Assembly (NCBI GenBank): GCA_022836915.1
Contig: CP094668.1
Span: forward strand, 5,456,001-5,520,000
Origin: Paenibacillus sp. OVF10
GTDB taxonomy: Bacteria > Bacillota > Bacilli > Paenibacillales > Paenibacillaceae
DNA length: 64,000 bases
Direction of reading: 5' to 3'
Below the pieces are notes generated by a model that saw only the letters and a program-made list of their open reading frames with translations, searched no databases and had not been told where the DNA came from. A program made the translations under genes and the position numbers. Positions 39,693-50,191 of the stretch are shown one piece after another (positions within the stretch are counted from its first letter, which is position 1; every line of letters starts with the position of its first letter).

Positions 39693-39756
39693 TGCATCCA
39701 CAAGGATGCATTAATCTGCAGACGTTATCGCAAACCTGCAAATTTGTTGCGATAAC
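39693..39756. promoter_or_regulatory. Two inverted repeats upstream of the GGDEF gene
   Basis: TGCATCC-ACAA-GGATGCA (39693-39710) lies right before the GGDEF ribosome site, and GTTATCGCAA-N13-TTGCGATAAC (39724-39756) lies 40 bp further up. Either could be an operator or an mRNA leader hairpin. Confidence 0.5.
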
Positions 39757-39907
39757 CTTGTTACATAAAGATGATTTAAAGTTAAGATACAATCTATTTT
39801 ACTCTGTTTAAAGCTTTTTTGCATCCATATTTCAGAAAATTGTCCCATTATTTTAGGCCCAATGACCTATCGACAAATTTAGACGTTTTTTTGCTTTTAT
39901 TCTACGC

Positions 39908-39936
39908 TTGACTTTGTTTCTCTTAAACTGTAATAT
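39908..39936 (+). promoter_or_regulatory. SigA-type promoter of rpsD
   Basis: TTGACT (39908-39913), 17-bp spacer, TAATAT (39931-39936). Predicted start is about 190 bp before rpsD, giving a long leader. Confidence 0.8.
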
Positions 39937-39942
39937 AAATTG

Positions 39943-40132
39943 TTGATGAAGACTACTAATGGGTCTTTAAATTTGGGCATTACCGGTTGTGTCACCCTCA
40001 TTCTTTTTGTTGCTTTCAGGACAGCGGCTGAACTTTCCTGATCGTTCTATGCGAGGCCAAGCCCGCATCAACAAATTGGAGCGCAAACAGAGCCCTAATA
40101 TGAACTTTAACTAAAAAGGAGCTACTTTAAAC
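39943..40132 (+). promoter_or_regulatory. rpsD: rpsD leader, possible S4-binding autoregulatory RNA
   Basis: About 190 nt of untranslated leader begins with a GACT/GGTC-type stem and includes a GCGAGGCC...GCCCGC region. In Firmicutes the rpsD transcript has a leader bound by S4 for autoregulation, and size and position fit. The exact pseudoknot was not modelled. Confidence 0.5.
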
Positions 40133-40731
40133 ATGGCACGTTACACTGGTCCTAAATTTAAATTGAGCCGTCGCCTCGGCATTTCCCTTAGCGGAACAGG
40201 CAAAGAATTGAAACGCCCTTTCCTCCAGGTCAGCACGGAGCTAACCAACGCAGAAAAATGAGCAACTACGGTATGCAATTGCAAGAAAAACAAAAATTGC
40301 GCCACATGTACGGTTTGGGCGAGAAACAATTCCGCACACTGTTCTCTAAAGCTCAAAAAATGCAAGGTATTGCCGGTGAGAACTTCATGTTCTTGCTTGA
40401 GTGCCGCCTTGACAACCTCGTTTACCGCCTTGGGTTTGCTAACTCCCGCGCTGGAGCGCGTCAGTTGGTAGCACACGGTCACGTAACTGTAAACGGCAAA
40501 AAAGTCGATATCGCTTCTTACCAAGTAAGCACTGGCGATGTAATCGGCTTGCGTGAGAAGAGCCGCGCTCTTTCTTCCGTTAAAGAAGCTTTGGAAGGTC
40601 GTTCGCATCTTCCAGCATACGTTGAATACAACGAAGCAGCTGTAGAAGGTAAATTCATCCGCTTGCCTGAGCGTGCTGAATTGTCCCAAGACATCGATGA
40701 AAAACAAATCGTCGAGTTCTACAACCGTTAA
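40133..40731 (+). CDS. rpsD: 30S ribosomal protein S4 (one frameshift)
   Basis: Primary 16S rRNA-binding protein. Start MARYTGPKFKLSRRLGISLS follows AAAAAGGAG. The frame is lost at the CC of 40222-40223: as written translation stops after 42 codons. Adding one C gives KRPFPPGQHGANQRRKMSNYG, the invariant S4 zinc-less motif, and a 199-aa protein, exactly the family length. S4 is essential, so this is very probably a sequence error, not a pseudogene. It stands alone in the genome, away from the S10/alpha operons, as in B. subtilis. Confidence 0.96.
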
Positions 40732-40760
40732 TCGTTGCAATCACATTAAAGTTTCAATCC

Positions 40761-40795
40761 AAACAGCTGTCGAGATTTTCTCGGCAGCTGTTTTT
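40761..40795 (+). terminator. Terminator of rpsD
   Basis: Fifteen-bp stem AAACAGCTGTCGAGA/TCTCGGCAGCTGTTT with T run. Confidence 0.9.
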
Positions 40796-40918
40796 CTATG
40801 CTTTTTTTAATTATCTTCATTATAGGAACGTAAATAACGATATAAAATATAGACTCCCTTCAGGAGAAGCACACATCCATATATACATCACAAGAATGAC
40901 ATCGAGGGGGATTAAAAC

Positions 40919-43023
40919 ATGCATTTTTTTCGCAACCGCAAGCTCGCTGTTAAGCTTGGACTTTTACTCGGGATCGTATTAATCTGTTGTATTGGAGCCC
41001 TGATTGCATTTAATACCAAATCCATTTACGACAAAAGCCTCCAGTACGGCGAAACCGTTGCTGGACAGGCAGCAAACCGGGCTACGAATGAGTTTATGAC
41101 TGACATTAATCAGGTCAAAAACACGTTGGACACCATGAGTACCACGTTATTGGATGCTGCTCAGAACGGATCACTCAACCGTGAAGAAATCGTCAGACTT
41201 CTTGAACAATATCTGAAAAAGGACGAGAAAGTTTTTGGCTTTTATACGGGTTGGGAACCTGACGCCTTTGATGGAAACGATGCGGATCACGTCAACAAAA
41301 ATGAATATGATGATGCTACGGGTCGATTCGTTCCATACGTTATACGCGATGGCAACTCCCTGCATTTTGAGCCAATGCCTACTTATGAGGGAAGCGGTGA
41401 AACTAGTACTTACTATCAGCAGCCAAAGAAAACCAAATCCATCTATTGGTCCGAGCCTGTTACCTATACGGTTGGTGGTAAAGAAACACTGCTCGTTTCG
41501 ATTGTCCTCCTCTATTAGATGAAAACAAAACTTTTCTGGGCATTGTTGGGGCCGACTTTACCATTGATCGTTTTCAGCAAAATATAGCATCACTTAATCC
41601 GGATCAGGGTTATGCCATGCTTATTACTAGTGAAGGACAGATTGCTGCACACGGCTCCAAACCGGAACTGGCTAATGAAGGAGCCGTAATTCCATCTGAA
41701 ATGAAGACAGTCATTCAGCGTATACAGTCTGGCGAGTCCCAGTTTTACGCTACAGACCCTGAAGTAGGTGAAGAACTATTTATTGCCGAGCCCGCCAGGT
41801 TACAAGGAACGGATTCAAACTGGTACCTTGTATCGGCGCTGCCAAAGAGCCACATCCTTCAACCTTTCTATGACAGCTTGAACTGGTCCATACTGATTGC
41901 CGCACTGGCAGTACTTCTGCTTGCAGGTGTGGTTACCTACACTATCGTCTCCATTGTAAGGCAGTTGAATCAAGTCAATATTGTCGCTGGACAGCTCGCT
42001 GGCGGGGATTTGACACAAAAGTTACCTGTACGATCCAAAGATGAATTTGGCATCATGGCGGGTCATATGAATCAGATGATGGATACACTGCGACATACCA
42101 TCTCGGTTATATCCGAACATGCTTTATCTGTCGGCTCCACTTCTCAACAATTGACCGCAGGTGCCGAAGAAACAGGTAAAGCAGCCGAACTGATTGCATT
42201 AACAGGAGTCGAAGTTGCAGATAAAGCAGGTAAACAGGTGCAGGAGCTGCAAGAGTCCTCCCGTTCCATGAATGAAATATCTGCAGGGATCGGAAGAATT
42301 GCAAAGGCTGCCTCCGATGTATCGGATTCATCGCGAGCTGTGGCTGAGCGAACAACTGTCGGAACCGATAAGATTCAGTCCGCCATGCGTATGGTCGATA
42401 GTGCCACCTCTTCTGTGCAGACGTCCATGACCGCACTGGAGAATTTCCGTCAACGTTCTGAAGAGATTGGTCATATTACAGGCATGATCACGGAAGTTAG
42501 CCGTCAAACCAATCTTCTTGCCCTTAATGCTTCCATTGAAGCATCACGAGCAGGTGAACACGGGCGTGGCTTTGGTGTTGTTGCTTCCGAGATCCGTAAT
42601 CTGGCTGAACAATCCAGAACATCAGCAGCGCAGATTGCAGCGTTGATTCATAGCGTTCAGCAAGAGGTCCTTTCTCTCGTTGAAAATATGGAACAGGGGA
42701 ACGCCGAGGTAAGCCATATAGCGGAAGTGATTAATGAGAGTGGTGAACTATTCCTCTCCATTTCATCACAGATTACAGATGTTAATGAGCAGATTGAGCA
42801 TGTCTCAGCCATTGCGCAGCAGATGTCAGCTGGATCACAGCAGGTTGATGCCACGTTAGCGCAACTCAAAACCATTGGTCATGAGACAGCAGATCATGCA
42901 ACTCGTGTTGCCTCTGCCTCTGAAGAACAACTCGCATCCATGGAAGAGATTACGGCGGCATCTGCCTCACTGGCTAATCTTACCCAGGAACTATTAGAAC
43001 TGATTCAACGCTTCAAAACCTAA
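40919..43023 (+). CDS. Methyl-accepting chemotaxis protein (one frameshift)
   Basis: Transmembrane chemoreceptor. First helix near 8-28, a dCache-type ligand domain between about 35 and 310 (FYTGWEPDAFDGND), second helix ILIAALAVLLLAGVVTY, a HAMP linker, then the cytoplasmic signalling rod with the hairpin tip QTNLLALNASIEASRAGEHG. The frame breaks near 41505-41510; one base restored gives SIV(P/S)PLLDENKTFLGIVGADFT. Restored length 701 aa. Ligand unknown. Confidence 0.92.
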
Positions 43024-43053
43024 TGTAGGAGACCTCCAAAACGACAAATCATT

Positions 43054-43095
43054 CAGGCCACCCTATGCACCTCAGCATGGAGGTGGCCTGCTTAT
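43054..43095 (+). terminator. Terminator of the chemoreceptor gene
   Basis: CAGGCCACC/GGTGGCCTG stem with an inner TATGC/GCATG stem; followed by TTATTTT. Confidence 0.8.
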
Positions 43096-43214
43096 TTTGG
43101 CTTACAACTCATGAAATGTGCTTCAATATCGCATCATATATAGCATAATGCATGGCAGAATGGCAAATTTCGACCATTACTTGTATTTCTCAGGCATGCA
43201 AACCCGCCTTTTTA

Positions 43215-43223
43215 TGCTATAAT
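43215..43223 (+). promoter_or_regulatory. Extended -10 promoter of the class A PBP gene
   Basis: TGCTATAAT, an extended -10 element, about 30 bp before the start codon with AAAAGGAGGAAG as ribosome site. No convincing -35. Confidence 0.58.
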
Positions 43224-43252
43224 AAGTGCTGTTAAAAGGAGGAAGACACTGA

Positions 43253-46200
43253 ATGGTTGATGTTAATAAGAAAAAGCCCGATGAACAGCCTGTACGCAAA
43301 CGCAGCTTTGCCCGCAGACTGGGAAGTTTCGTCAAATGGATGGTTGTCCTTGGATTTATGGGGGCACTATTTGTAGGCGGTGCTTTGATGGGATACGTCA
43401 GTTCCATTGTGAAAGACGAGCCTGTCCGTTCAAGGGCCCTGATTGAACAAAAAGTCAGCGAAAACTCCATCACAGGCTTTGCTTACTTTGCCGACGGCAG
43501 TCCGATCGGTCAATTACGTACGGAAGAAGACAGGCGTCCGGTCACTACGGACCAGATCCCACAGAAGGTTATTGATGCTGTCATTTCGATTGAAGACAAT
43601 CATTTTTACGAACATAAAGGTGTAGACATGAGCGGAACACTACGTGCCGTGAAACAGAAAGTGCTGAAAGAATCAGTACAAACCGGCGGTAGCACACTGA
43701 CTCAGCAATTGGCGCGTCGTGTGTTTTTGAATCTGGATCGCACAGAAGATCGGAAAGTGAAAGAAATTTTGCTCTCACTCCGACTCGAACGTTTCCTGAC
43801 CAAAGACGAGATCATGACAGCCTATCTGAACAAAGTTCCTTTTGGTAATGGTTCCAGCGGATACAACGTTTACGGAATCAAAGCGGCCGCCAAAGGATTG
43901 TTCAATATTAACGATCTGGATAAAATCAACATCGCTCAAGCTGCTTATCTTGCTGGATTGCCACAACTCCCCTCCTCTTACTCCGCTTTTAACGGTAAAG
44001 GTGATTTTGTAGAGGAGAATTTTGACCGCGCAATCAACCGTCAGCATCTGGTACTGCGTCGTATGCTTGAACTGGGCAAAATCAATCAGTCCGAGTATGA
44101 CAAAGCTCTTGCTTTTGATATCAAAAGCTCTCTCGCTCCGAAGACCATCAAGGCTTACAACACTTATCCATATCTTATGATGGAAACGGAACGACAAGCT
44201 GCACAGATTTTGATGAAACAGTTGAATTCCGACACAGATGAATCTACAGACACAGACAAAGCTACGGATGCAGACACACCTCAAAAGGAAAGCAGTGCAT
44301 TATTAGAGGAAGCTCAGACGCAACTGCGGACAGGTGGATATCGTATCTACACGACCATCAACAAAAGTATCTACAAAACGATGCGTACCATTGCGGAAGA
44401 TGACAGCAATTTCTCAGCAGATGATCCTGTCAAAGGAAAAGAACAAACTGCTGCCATGCTGATTAATCACAAAACGGGTGCTATTCTGGGTATGATTGAG
44501 GGCCGGAATTTCCAGGATGAACAGATGAACTACGCAACGCAGATGATACGTCAGCCAGGTTCAACGATGAAACCTATAGCCGCTTATCTTCCTGCGCTAG
44601 ATGAAGGTCTTGTCCAACCTGCTTCTATTATTGATGACTCACCGATCATTCTCAAAAATGGTCCGAGCGGTTACCACATTGCCAAGAATGCCAATAACCG
44701 GTATCAGGGACTGGTCACTGCCCGCAGAGCACTGAATTATTCTCTTAATATACCGGCTCTGAAGTTGTTTAATGAAGAAGTAGGAATCGAGAAGGCTTGG
44801 ACCTTCGCCAAGAAACTGGGTATTACCACCATTCAGAAGGAAGACTATCAGGCTCAGACCGGTGTTCTCGGAGGTCTCCAATACGGTGTAACCGTTGAAG
44901 AATTAACCAGTGCCTATGGTGCGATCGCCAATAATGGTGTATATAACGATTCTTACATGATTAGCAAAATCGTAGATTCCAAAGGCAACATTGTTTATAA
45001 ACACGATACTGAACCTGTCCAAGCCTTCTCGGAGCAGACAGCATACCTGATGACCGATATGCTGCGGACCGTTATTACAGAAGGAACGGCAGATAAAGTA
45101 CGTGAAAATTACAAATATTCCAAGAGTGTACCAATCGTAGGTAAAACGGGTTCCACTCAAAACTACGCAGATGTCTGGTTTGAAGGTTATACACCAGATG
45201 TCACACTTGGCGTGTGGGTTGGATACAAACAGCCGGTGAATACGCTGGAAAGTAAATCACAGAGAAAACGTGCGCAGCAACTGTGGTCGAAAATCCTGAA
45301 CGAAGTGATCGATACGCAAAAGATCTGTTCGTCACGGATTCGTTCAAAAACCATCTGGCATCGAAACACGCACGGTGTCGGCATACAGCGGCAAGTTGCC
45401 AACATCCATGACTGACAAATTTGTTACGGATATTTTCAACAGCAAGTTTGTTCCGAAGGATAGCGATGACGGTGTAGCCAAAGCCAGGTACATTACTTAC
45501 AATGGTGTAAACTATATTCCGCGTGACGGAACACCTTCGGACATGTTGAAGGAAAAACAGTAATCAAGCGTAAAAAACCAATCTCGGATCTCATCAAAGA
45601 ATTGCAAAATGCATTCTCACGTATGAGTCGACATGAGTCACTTGCTTATTACCTTCCTGAAGATGCTGATGCAGACATGCCAACACAGATTGATCCAAGG
45701 ACAGATAACGGCAAAGCTCCTGATGCACCAGGCAACGTACGCATCTCAACCTCAGGTGACAGAGCAGTCATTACATTTAATGCCACACCTGAAAATGATG
45801 TCGTCGGTTATCGTCTGTACCGTTCTGTAAACGGTGGAGGATTCCAGAACCAGGGTCAAGTTGTCCTGACTGGTGAATCCAGATCATTCTCTGCATATGC
45901 AGCGCAAGGCGGTAACTTCGCCTTCTATGTAACGGCAGTGGATGTTGCAGGCAGAGAGTCTGCTCCTAGCGCTACAGTAAATAGTGCTGGTGTAGCTCCT
46001 CCTGTGGAAGAAGAGATTAATGAGCCGATTGAAGTTCCAGGTACAGTCATTACGCCAGGAGAAACGCAGACCGACAATACAACAACGACAGCCCCAGGCA
46101 CACCTGGTCAAGTCAGCGTATCTGCCCTCTCTCAAGGACTGCGTATTCAATGGGCGTCCAGTCCAAACGCAGATAGTTATGCTGTATATTACAGTGAAAC

Positions 46201-46351
46201 AGGCTCAGCTCCTTACACCAAAATTGGAACAACGTCGGGAACTACCATGGATTATGGAGTACCTTCGTCTACCAGTGGATGGTTTAAGGTATCTGCCAGT
46301 AACAGTGCGGGTGAGTCCGAACCTTCTGCGGCCGTACATTTTCAACCCTGA
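43253..46351 (+). CDS. Class A penicillin-binding protein (PBP1A family) with FN3 tail (three frameshifts)
   Basis: Bifunctional peptidoglycan synthase. After a short basic cytoplasmic tail and one membrane helix (about 20-45), the GT51 glycosyltransferase has EDNHFYEHKGVDMSGTLRA and GGSTLTQQLARRVFLN. The transpeptidase domain has PGSTMKPIAAYL (SxxK), YSLN and VGKTGST. A disordered Ala/Ser/Asp-rich linker follows residue 325. The frame breaks at 45317-45320, 45346-45350 and 45553-45557, all A runs. With one A restored at each the C-terminus continues through two fibronectin type III domains (VGYRLYRSVNGG; GLRIQWASSPNADSYAVYYSE). Restored length 1033 aa. Confidence 0.9.
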
Positions 46352-46373
46352 TTCAGGCATAGCGATCCAAAAC

Positions 46374-46412
46374 AAACCGCACCCTCAGACCGTATCTGAG
46401 GGTGCGGTTTTT
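46374..46412 (+). terminator. Terminator of the PBP gene
   Basis: Sixteen-bp stem, AAACCGCACCCTCAGA with its exact complement, T run. Confidence 0.92.
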
Positions 46413-46434
46413 TATTTGCATATGCAACAGCTAA

Positions 46435-46474
46435 AAAAGCCTGCTTTCATGCCATTGGCATAAAGCAGGCTTTT
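46435..46474 (-). terminator. Terminator of acsA
   Basis: Long stem AAAAGCCTGCTTT...AAAGCAGGCTTTT with ATGCCA/TGGCAT near the loop, A/T tracts at both ends, so it may be bidirectional. Confidence 0.88.
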
Positions 46475-46591
46475 ACAACCGATTTAATGGGTAGAGTCAA
46501 CGTATATGGATTCGTAGAGTATTAACTTCTTTCCCACACTCATTGGTATCGGCATCGATACAGACACATTGATGATCCTAGCACTGTCACG

Positions 46592-48316
46592 TTAGTCTTC
46601 AATAGTGGATAGATCTCCTGTTGGCAGATCAAGCTCCCAGGCTTTCAATACACGCCGCATGATCTTGCCGGAACGTGTCTTGGGCAGTTTATCCTTAAAC
46701 TCAATCTCACGCGGAGCAGCATGGGCAGACAAGCCCTCTTTGACAAAACGATAGATCTCTTCTTTCAGCTCCGGTGTCGCCTCATATCCTTCACGAAGCG
46801 CTACAAAGGCCTTGATAATCTCCCCACGTGTCACATCCGGCTTACCGATTACACCCGCCTCTGCTACCGCAGGATGCTCTACAAGCTTGCTCTCCACCTC
46901 AAAGGGTCCGATACGCTCACCTGACGAATTAATCACATCATCAATCCGTCCCTGGAACCAGAAATATCCTTCTTCATCCATATAAGCGGAGTCACCGGAT
47001 ACATACCAGCCCGTAAGCCTGAAGTACTCCTCGTATTTCACAGGGTTATTCCAGATCTTCGCCATCATGGATGGCCAAGGTGCCCGTATGGCCAGATTAC
47101 CCATGCTGTACGGCGGCAATTCCTGCCCGCGATCATCAATAATGGCTGCTTCGATGCCAGGCAACGGACGTCCCATGGAGCCAGGCTTGATCGGCATTCC
47201 GGGATAGTTACAGATCAACTGTGCCCCTGTTTCCGTCATCCACCATGTATCATGAATTCGCTGACCATAGGCTTTCCATCCCCAACGAACAACCTCCGGA
47301 TTGAGCGGTTCACCGACAGACATGACATGACGCAGACTGCTCAGATCAAACTGGGCGATGGTCTCTTCTCCCGCTCCCATCAGCATACGGAAGGCCGTTG
47401 GTGCACTGTACCAGATCGTGACTTTGTTCTTCTGGATGGTGCTGTACCAATCTTGAGGGCTGAAACGACCGCCCCGTATCACATTGGTCACTCCGTTGAG
47501 CCATGGAGCAAAGATACCGTAAGAAGTCCCTGTCACCCAACCAGGGTCAGCAGTGCACCAGTACACATCATCCTCACGTAAATCCAGAACAACCTTACCT
47601 GTATAATAGTGCTGAATCATGGCATTTTGAACATGGTACACCCCTTTGGGTTTACCCGTAGAGCCTGAGGTATAATGAATAAGCAAACCATCCTCACGAT
47701 TCAGCCACTCTACTTCCATCTCATCCGAAGCGGCAGACATCTCTGCATCAAAATCGATGAGTCCTTCTTCAGTCTGTACGCCCCCACCCACGATAAATAT
47801 ATGTTTGAGTTCGGGCAACTCGGAACGTTTGATGCGTTTCAGTAATTCTGGAGTTGTGACGAGTGCTACTGCTCCGCTATCTTCCAGCCGATCCTTCACA
47901 GCCGTTTCCATAAAAGCTTCGAACAAAGGGCCCGCGATGGCTCCAGCTTTCAATATGCCCAGAAGACTAAAATACAGCTCAGGACTTCGAGGCATAAAAA
48001 TAAACACTCGCTCCCCTTTGGCTATGCCATATTTGCGGAGAACATTCCCGAACCGACTCGACTGTTCACTCAGATCAGCGAAAGTATAGGACTCTTCACG
48101 TGAAGCATCGCTATACAATAAAGCGGTTTTCCCGCCCCTTCCTTCCAGTACATGACGATCAATCGCTTCATGCGCCATGTTTACTTTTCCGCTGGCGTGC
48201 CACGTAAAGTGCCTTTCCACCGATTCCCAATCGAACCGGCTTCTCGCCTCCGTGTAATCGCCCAGATTAGATTCAGACACAACCGTCTGCAGCATCTCAC
48301 CATGTGCTTGACTCAT
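46592..48316 (-). CDS. acsA: Acetyl-CoA synthetase AcsA
   Basis: Activates acetate to acetyl-CoA via acetyl-AMP. Shows the adenylate-forming core: YTSGSTGKPKGVYH, WWMTETGAQLICNYPG, and YVSGDSAYMDEEGYFWFQGRIDD, ending with PKTRSGKIMRRVLK, where the Lys is the one acetylated by AcuA in B. subtilis. 574 aa. SD AAGGAGG. A cre box lies upstream in the direction of transcription, and acuA is divergent, so both catabolite repression and AcuA control are likely. Confidence 0.95.
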   Translation of the reverse strand: MSQAHGEMLQTVVSESNLGDYTEARSRFDWESVERHFTWHASGKVNMAHEAIDRHVLEGRGGKTALLYSDASREESYTFADLSEQSSRFGNVLRKYGIAKGERVFIFMPRSPELYFSLLGILKAGAIAGPLFEAFMETAVKDRLEDSGAVALVTTPELLKRIKRSELPELKHIFIVGGGVQTEEGLIDFDAEMSAASDEMEVEWLNREDGLLIHYTSGSTGKPKGVYHVQNAMIQHYYTGKVVLDLREDDVYWCTADPGWVTGTSYGIFAPWLNGVTNVIRGGRFSPQDWYSTIQKNKVTIWYSAPTAFRMLMGAGEETIAQFDLSSLRHVMSVGEPLNPEVVRWGWKAYGQRIHDTWWMTETGAQLICNYPGMPIKPGSMGRPLPGIEAAIIDDRGQELPPYSMGNLAIRAPWPSMMAKIWNNPVKYEEYFRLTGWYVSGDSAYMDEEGYFWFQGRIDDVINSSGERIGPFEVESKLVEHPAVAEAGVIGKPDVTRGEIIKAFVALREGYEATPELKEEIYRFVKEGLSAHAAPREIEFKDKLPKTRSGKIMRRVLKAWELDLPTGDLSTIED

Positions 48317-48396
48317 GCTTGCCAGCCTCCTTCAACTCGACATTTCGATTCCCGTTAGGGGTCAATTCTCATTGCCTTTGTGTTGACTGAACTTCC

Positions 48397-48410
48397 AGTT
48401 AGCGCTTACA
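48397..48410. promoter_or_regulatory. cre box (CcpA operator) between acsA and acuA
   Basis: On the minus strand TGTAAGCGCTAACT matches the consensus TGWAANCGNTNWCA at 13 of 14 positions. It lies about 85 bp before the acsA start, downstream of a TATAGT -10-like box (48461-48466 in minus orientation), a position suited to roadblock repression. acsA is a known CcpA target in B. subtilis, and ccpA is in this window. Confidence 0.72.
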
Positions 48411-48610
48411 TTAGTAGAGAGAACTTCTCATCATGTACTTGCTCGGCCAAACAGATGTTAACTATACTGTATTGAATTGTGAACATTTTTTGTCTACGCA
48501 ATTATAGCAAATCTTTTCAATTGTCGTCTATGGCTTTTCAATTTTTTGGATTTTTGCTATAGCGTTCTTTTTGAATAACCTCTATAAGTAGGGAGAGAGG
48601 AGCATGAACC

Positions 48611-49243
48611 ATGGAACATATCAAAGAACATCATATGCGTTCCATCTTCAAGTCCGGCCACCGAATTACTGTTGAAGGCCCCGTGCAGGCCGAGGAGATA
48701 ACCCGTCTTGCCTTCCATCTGGATCTGGATGCCTTTCGGCGACCAACGGAGCAGCAGGAAGCTCTCGCAGAGATCGCAGCATTACCTGAAGGGCGAATTA
48801 TCATTGCACATGAAAATGAAACGATTATTGGTTATGTAACCTTTCACTATGCGGATGATTGTGAACGCTGGTCCGAGGGCAATATGACTGATCTGATTGA
48901 GCTTGGGGCAATCGAGGTTGCGGACGACTATCGCTCGCTTGGCATTGGACGTGAGATGTTGCTTACCGCTTTGGAAGATAAATACATGGAGAACTACATT
49001 ATTTTCACCACAGAATATTATTGGCATTGGGATCTGAAGGGCAGCGGACTAAACGTATGGGATTATCGCAAAATGATGGAGAGGCTGATGGAAACGATCG
49101 ACATGACCTGGTATGCAACAGACGACCCCGAAATCTGTTCACATCCTGCAAACTGTTTGATGGTGCGAATCGGAAGTCAGGTGCCCATCACATCAGAAGA
49201 ACAGTTTGATCGTGTACGCTTTCGCCATCGCTTCATGTACTGA
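48611..49243 (+). CDS. acuA: Protein acetyltransferase AcuA
   Basis: GNAT enzyme that acetylates and inactivates AcsA. The 210-aa product has an N-terminal IFKSGHRITVEGPVQAEEI segment, the acetyl-CoA motif VADDYRSLGIGREMLLTAL and the AcuA-specific HWDLKGSGLNVWDYRKMMERLM. SD GGGAGAGAGGAG. It is divergent from acsA, the B. subtilis arrangement, but acuB and acuC do not follow it here; mtnN on the other strand does. Confidence 0.93.
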   Translation: MEHIKEHHMRSIFKSGHRITVEGPVQAEEITRLAFHLDLDAFRRPTEQQEALAEIAALPEGRIIIAHENETIIGYVTFHYADDCERWSEGNMTDLIELGAIEVADDYRSLGIGREMLLTALEDKYMENYIIFTTEYYWHWDLKGSGLNVWDYRKMMERLMETIDMTWYATDDPEICSHPANCLMVRIGSQVPITSEEQFDRVRFRHRFMY

Positions 49244-49276
49244 TTCGATGATCTATTCCAAAACAATATACATAAC

Positions 49277-49337
49277 AAAACCGCCTCTCGCAGCGTTGCT
49301 CCATACTTCATGGAACAGCTAATCGAAGGGCGGTTTT
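49277..49337 (+). terminator. Terminator of acuA
   Basis: AAAACCGCC/GGCGGTTTT outer stem plus an inner TGCTCCAT/ATGGAACA-type stem, T run. Confidence 0.75.
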
Positions 49338-49376
49338 CATTCATAACGTATTGCCTCACAGTCCAGACTTATGCCA

Positions 49377-50072
49377 TTACATATTTTCTAACATATGCTC
49401 CACAATGCGATGTGAACGCTGCGAAGATTGCACGGTAAATTCAGCAAAGTTAACATGCGCCGAACCATCCGCTTTATCTGACATACCACGCAGGACAACA
49501 AATGGTACCCGATTCATGTAACAGACCTGAGCAACTGCAGCCCCTTCCATCTCGGCACATGCACCGTCCATTTCGGTATATAACATATTAACCGTATCTT
49601 TATTCGCAATAAATTGGTCTCCAGATAACACTTTACCGATCAGATAATTGGCTTCCTGAGCTTTACATGCTTCTTCAGCCAGTTTAATAAGTGAAGCGTC
49701 GGCAGGGAATGCAGATGTCTCCTGGTAAGGGATAACCCCGCGTGCGAACCCCAGTGGCGTTACATCCATGTCGTGCTGAACACATACAGACGATATAACC
49801 ATATCTCCGATGTTCAGATCGGGGTTAACTGCACCCGCAACACCTGTGAAGATAATCCGATTAACTTGAAAACGATCAATCAAGATCTGCGTCGTAACCG
49901 CTGCATTGACTTTACCTACGCCGGATTTGCACACGACAATTTGCTTGCCCAGCCACTCGCCTGCAACGTATGTAATCCCGGTTTGTTTGACCGTCTCAAG
50001 CTGCTTCATGCCTGCCAGCAAAAGCTCAACTTCTTCATCCATCGCTCCGATAATCCCAATCGTTTCACGCAT
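49377..50072 (-). CDS. mtnN: 5'-methylthioadenosine/S-adenosylhomocysteine nucleosidase
   Basis: Cleaves MTA and SAH to adenine and a ribosyl product, for methionine salvage. Start MRETIGIIGAMDEEVELLL is preceded by AGGAGG. Also present: GVGKVNAAVTTQILID, FTGVAGAVNPDLNIGDMVI and the substrate segment ACAEMEGAAVAQV, MSDKAD. 231 aa. Its start is 120 bp from ccpA on the same strand, with a ccpA terminator between. Confidence 0.94.
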   Translation of the reverse strand: MRETIGIIGAMDEEVELLLAGMKQLETVKQTGITYVAGEWLGKQIVVCKSGVGKVNAAVTTQILIDRFQVNRIIFTGVAGAVNPDLNIGDMVISSVCVQHDMDVTPLGFARGVIPYQETSAFPADASLIKLAEEACKAQEANYLIGKVLSGDQFIANKDTVNMLYTEMDGACAEMEGAAVAQVCYMNRVPFVVLRGMSDKADGSAHVNFAEFTVQSSQRSHRIVEHMLENM

Positions 50073-50115
50073 CTTCCGATACCTCCTGTTTTCACTTTTA
50101 ACCTCATTCAGCACA

Positions 50116-50137
50116 AAAGCTCCGTCTCCGGAGCTTT
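50116..50137 (-). terminator. Terminator of ccpA
   Basis: Nine-bp stem AAAGCTCCG/CGGAGCTTT, about 55 bp after the ccpA stop. Confidence 0.75.
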
Positions 50138-50191
50138 CGCATATCCACTATGTAGAGAGAATGACTTCTCCCTTACTGTATATAATCCCGA

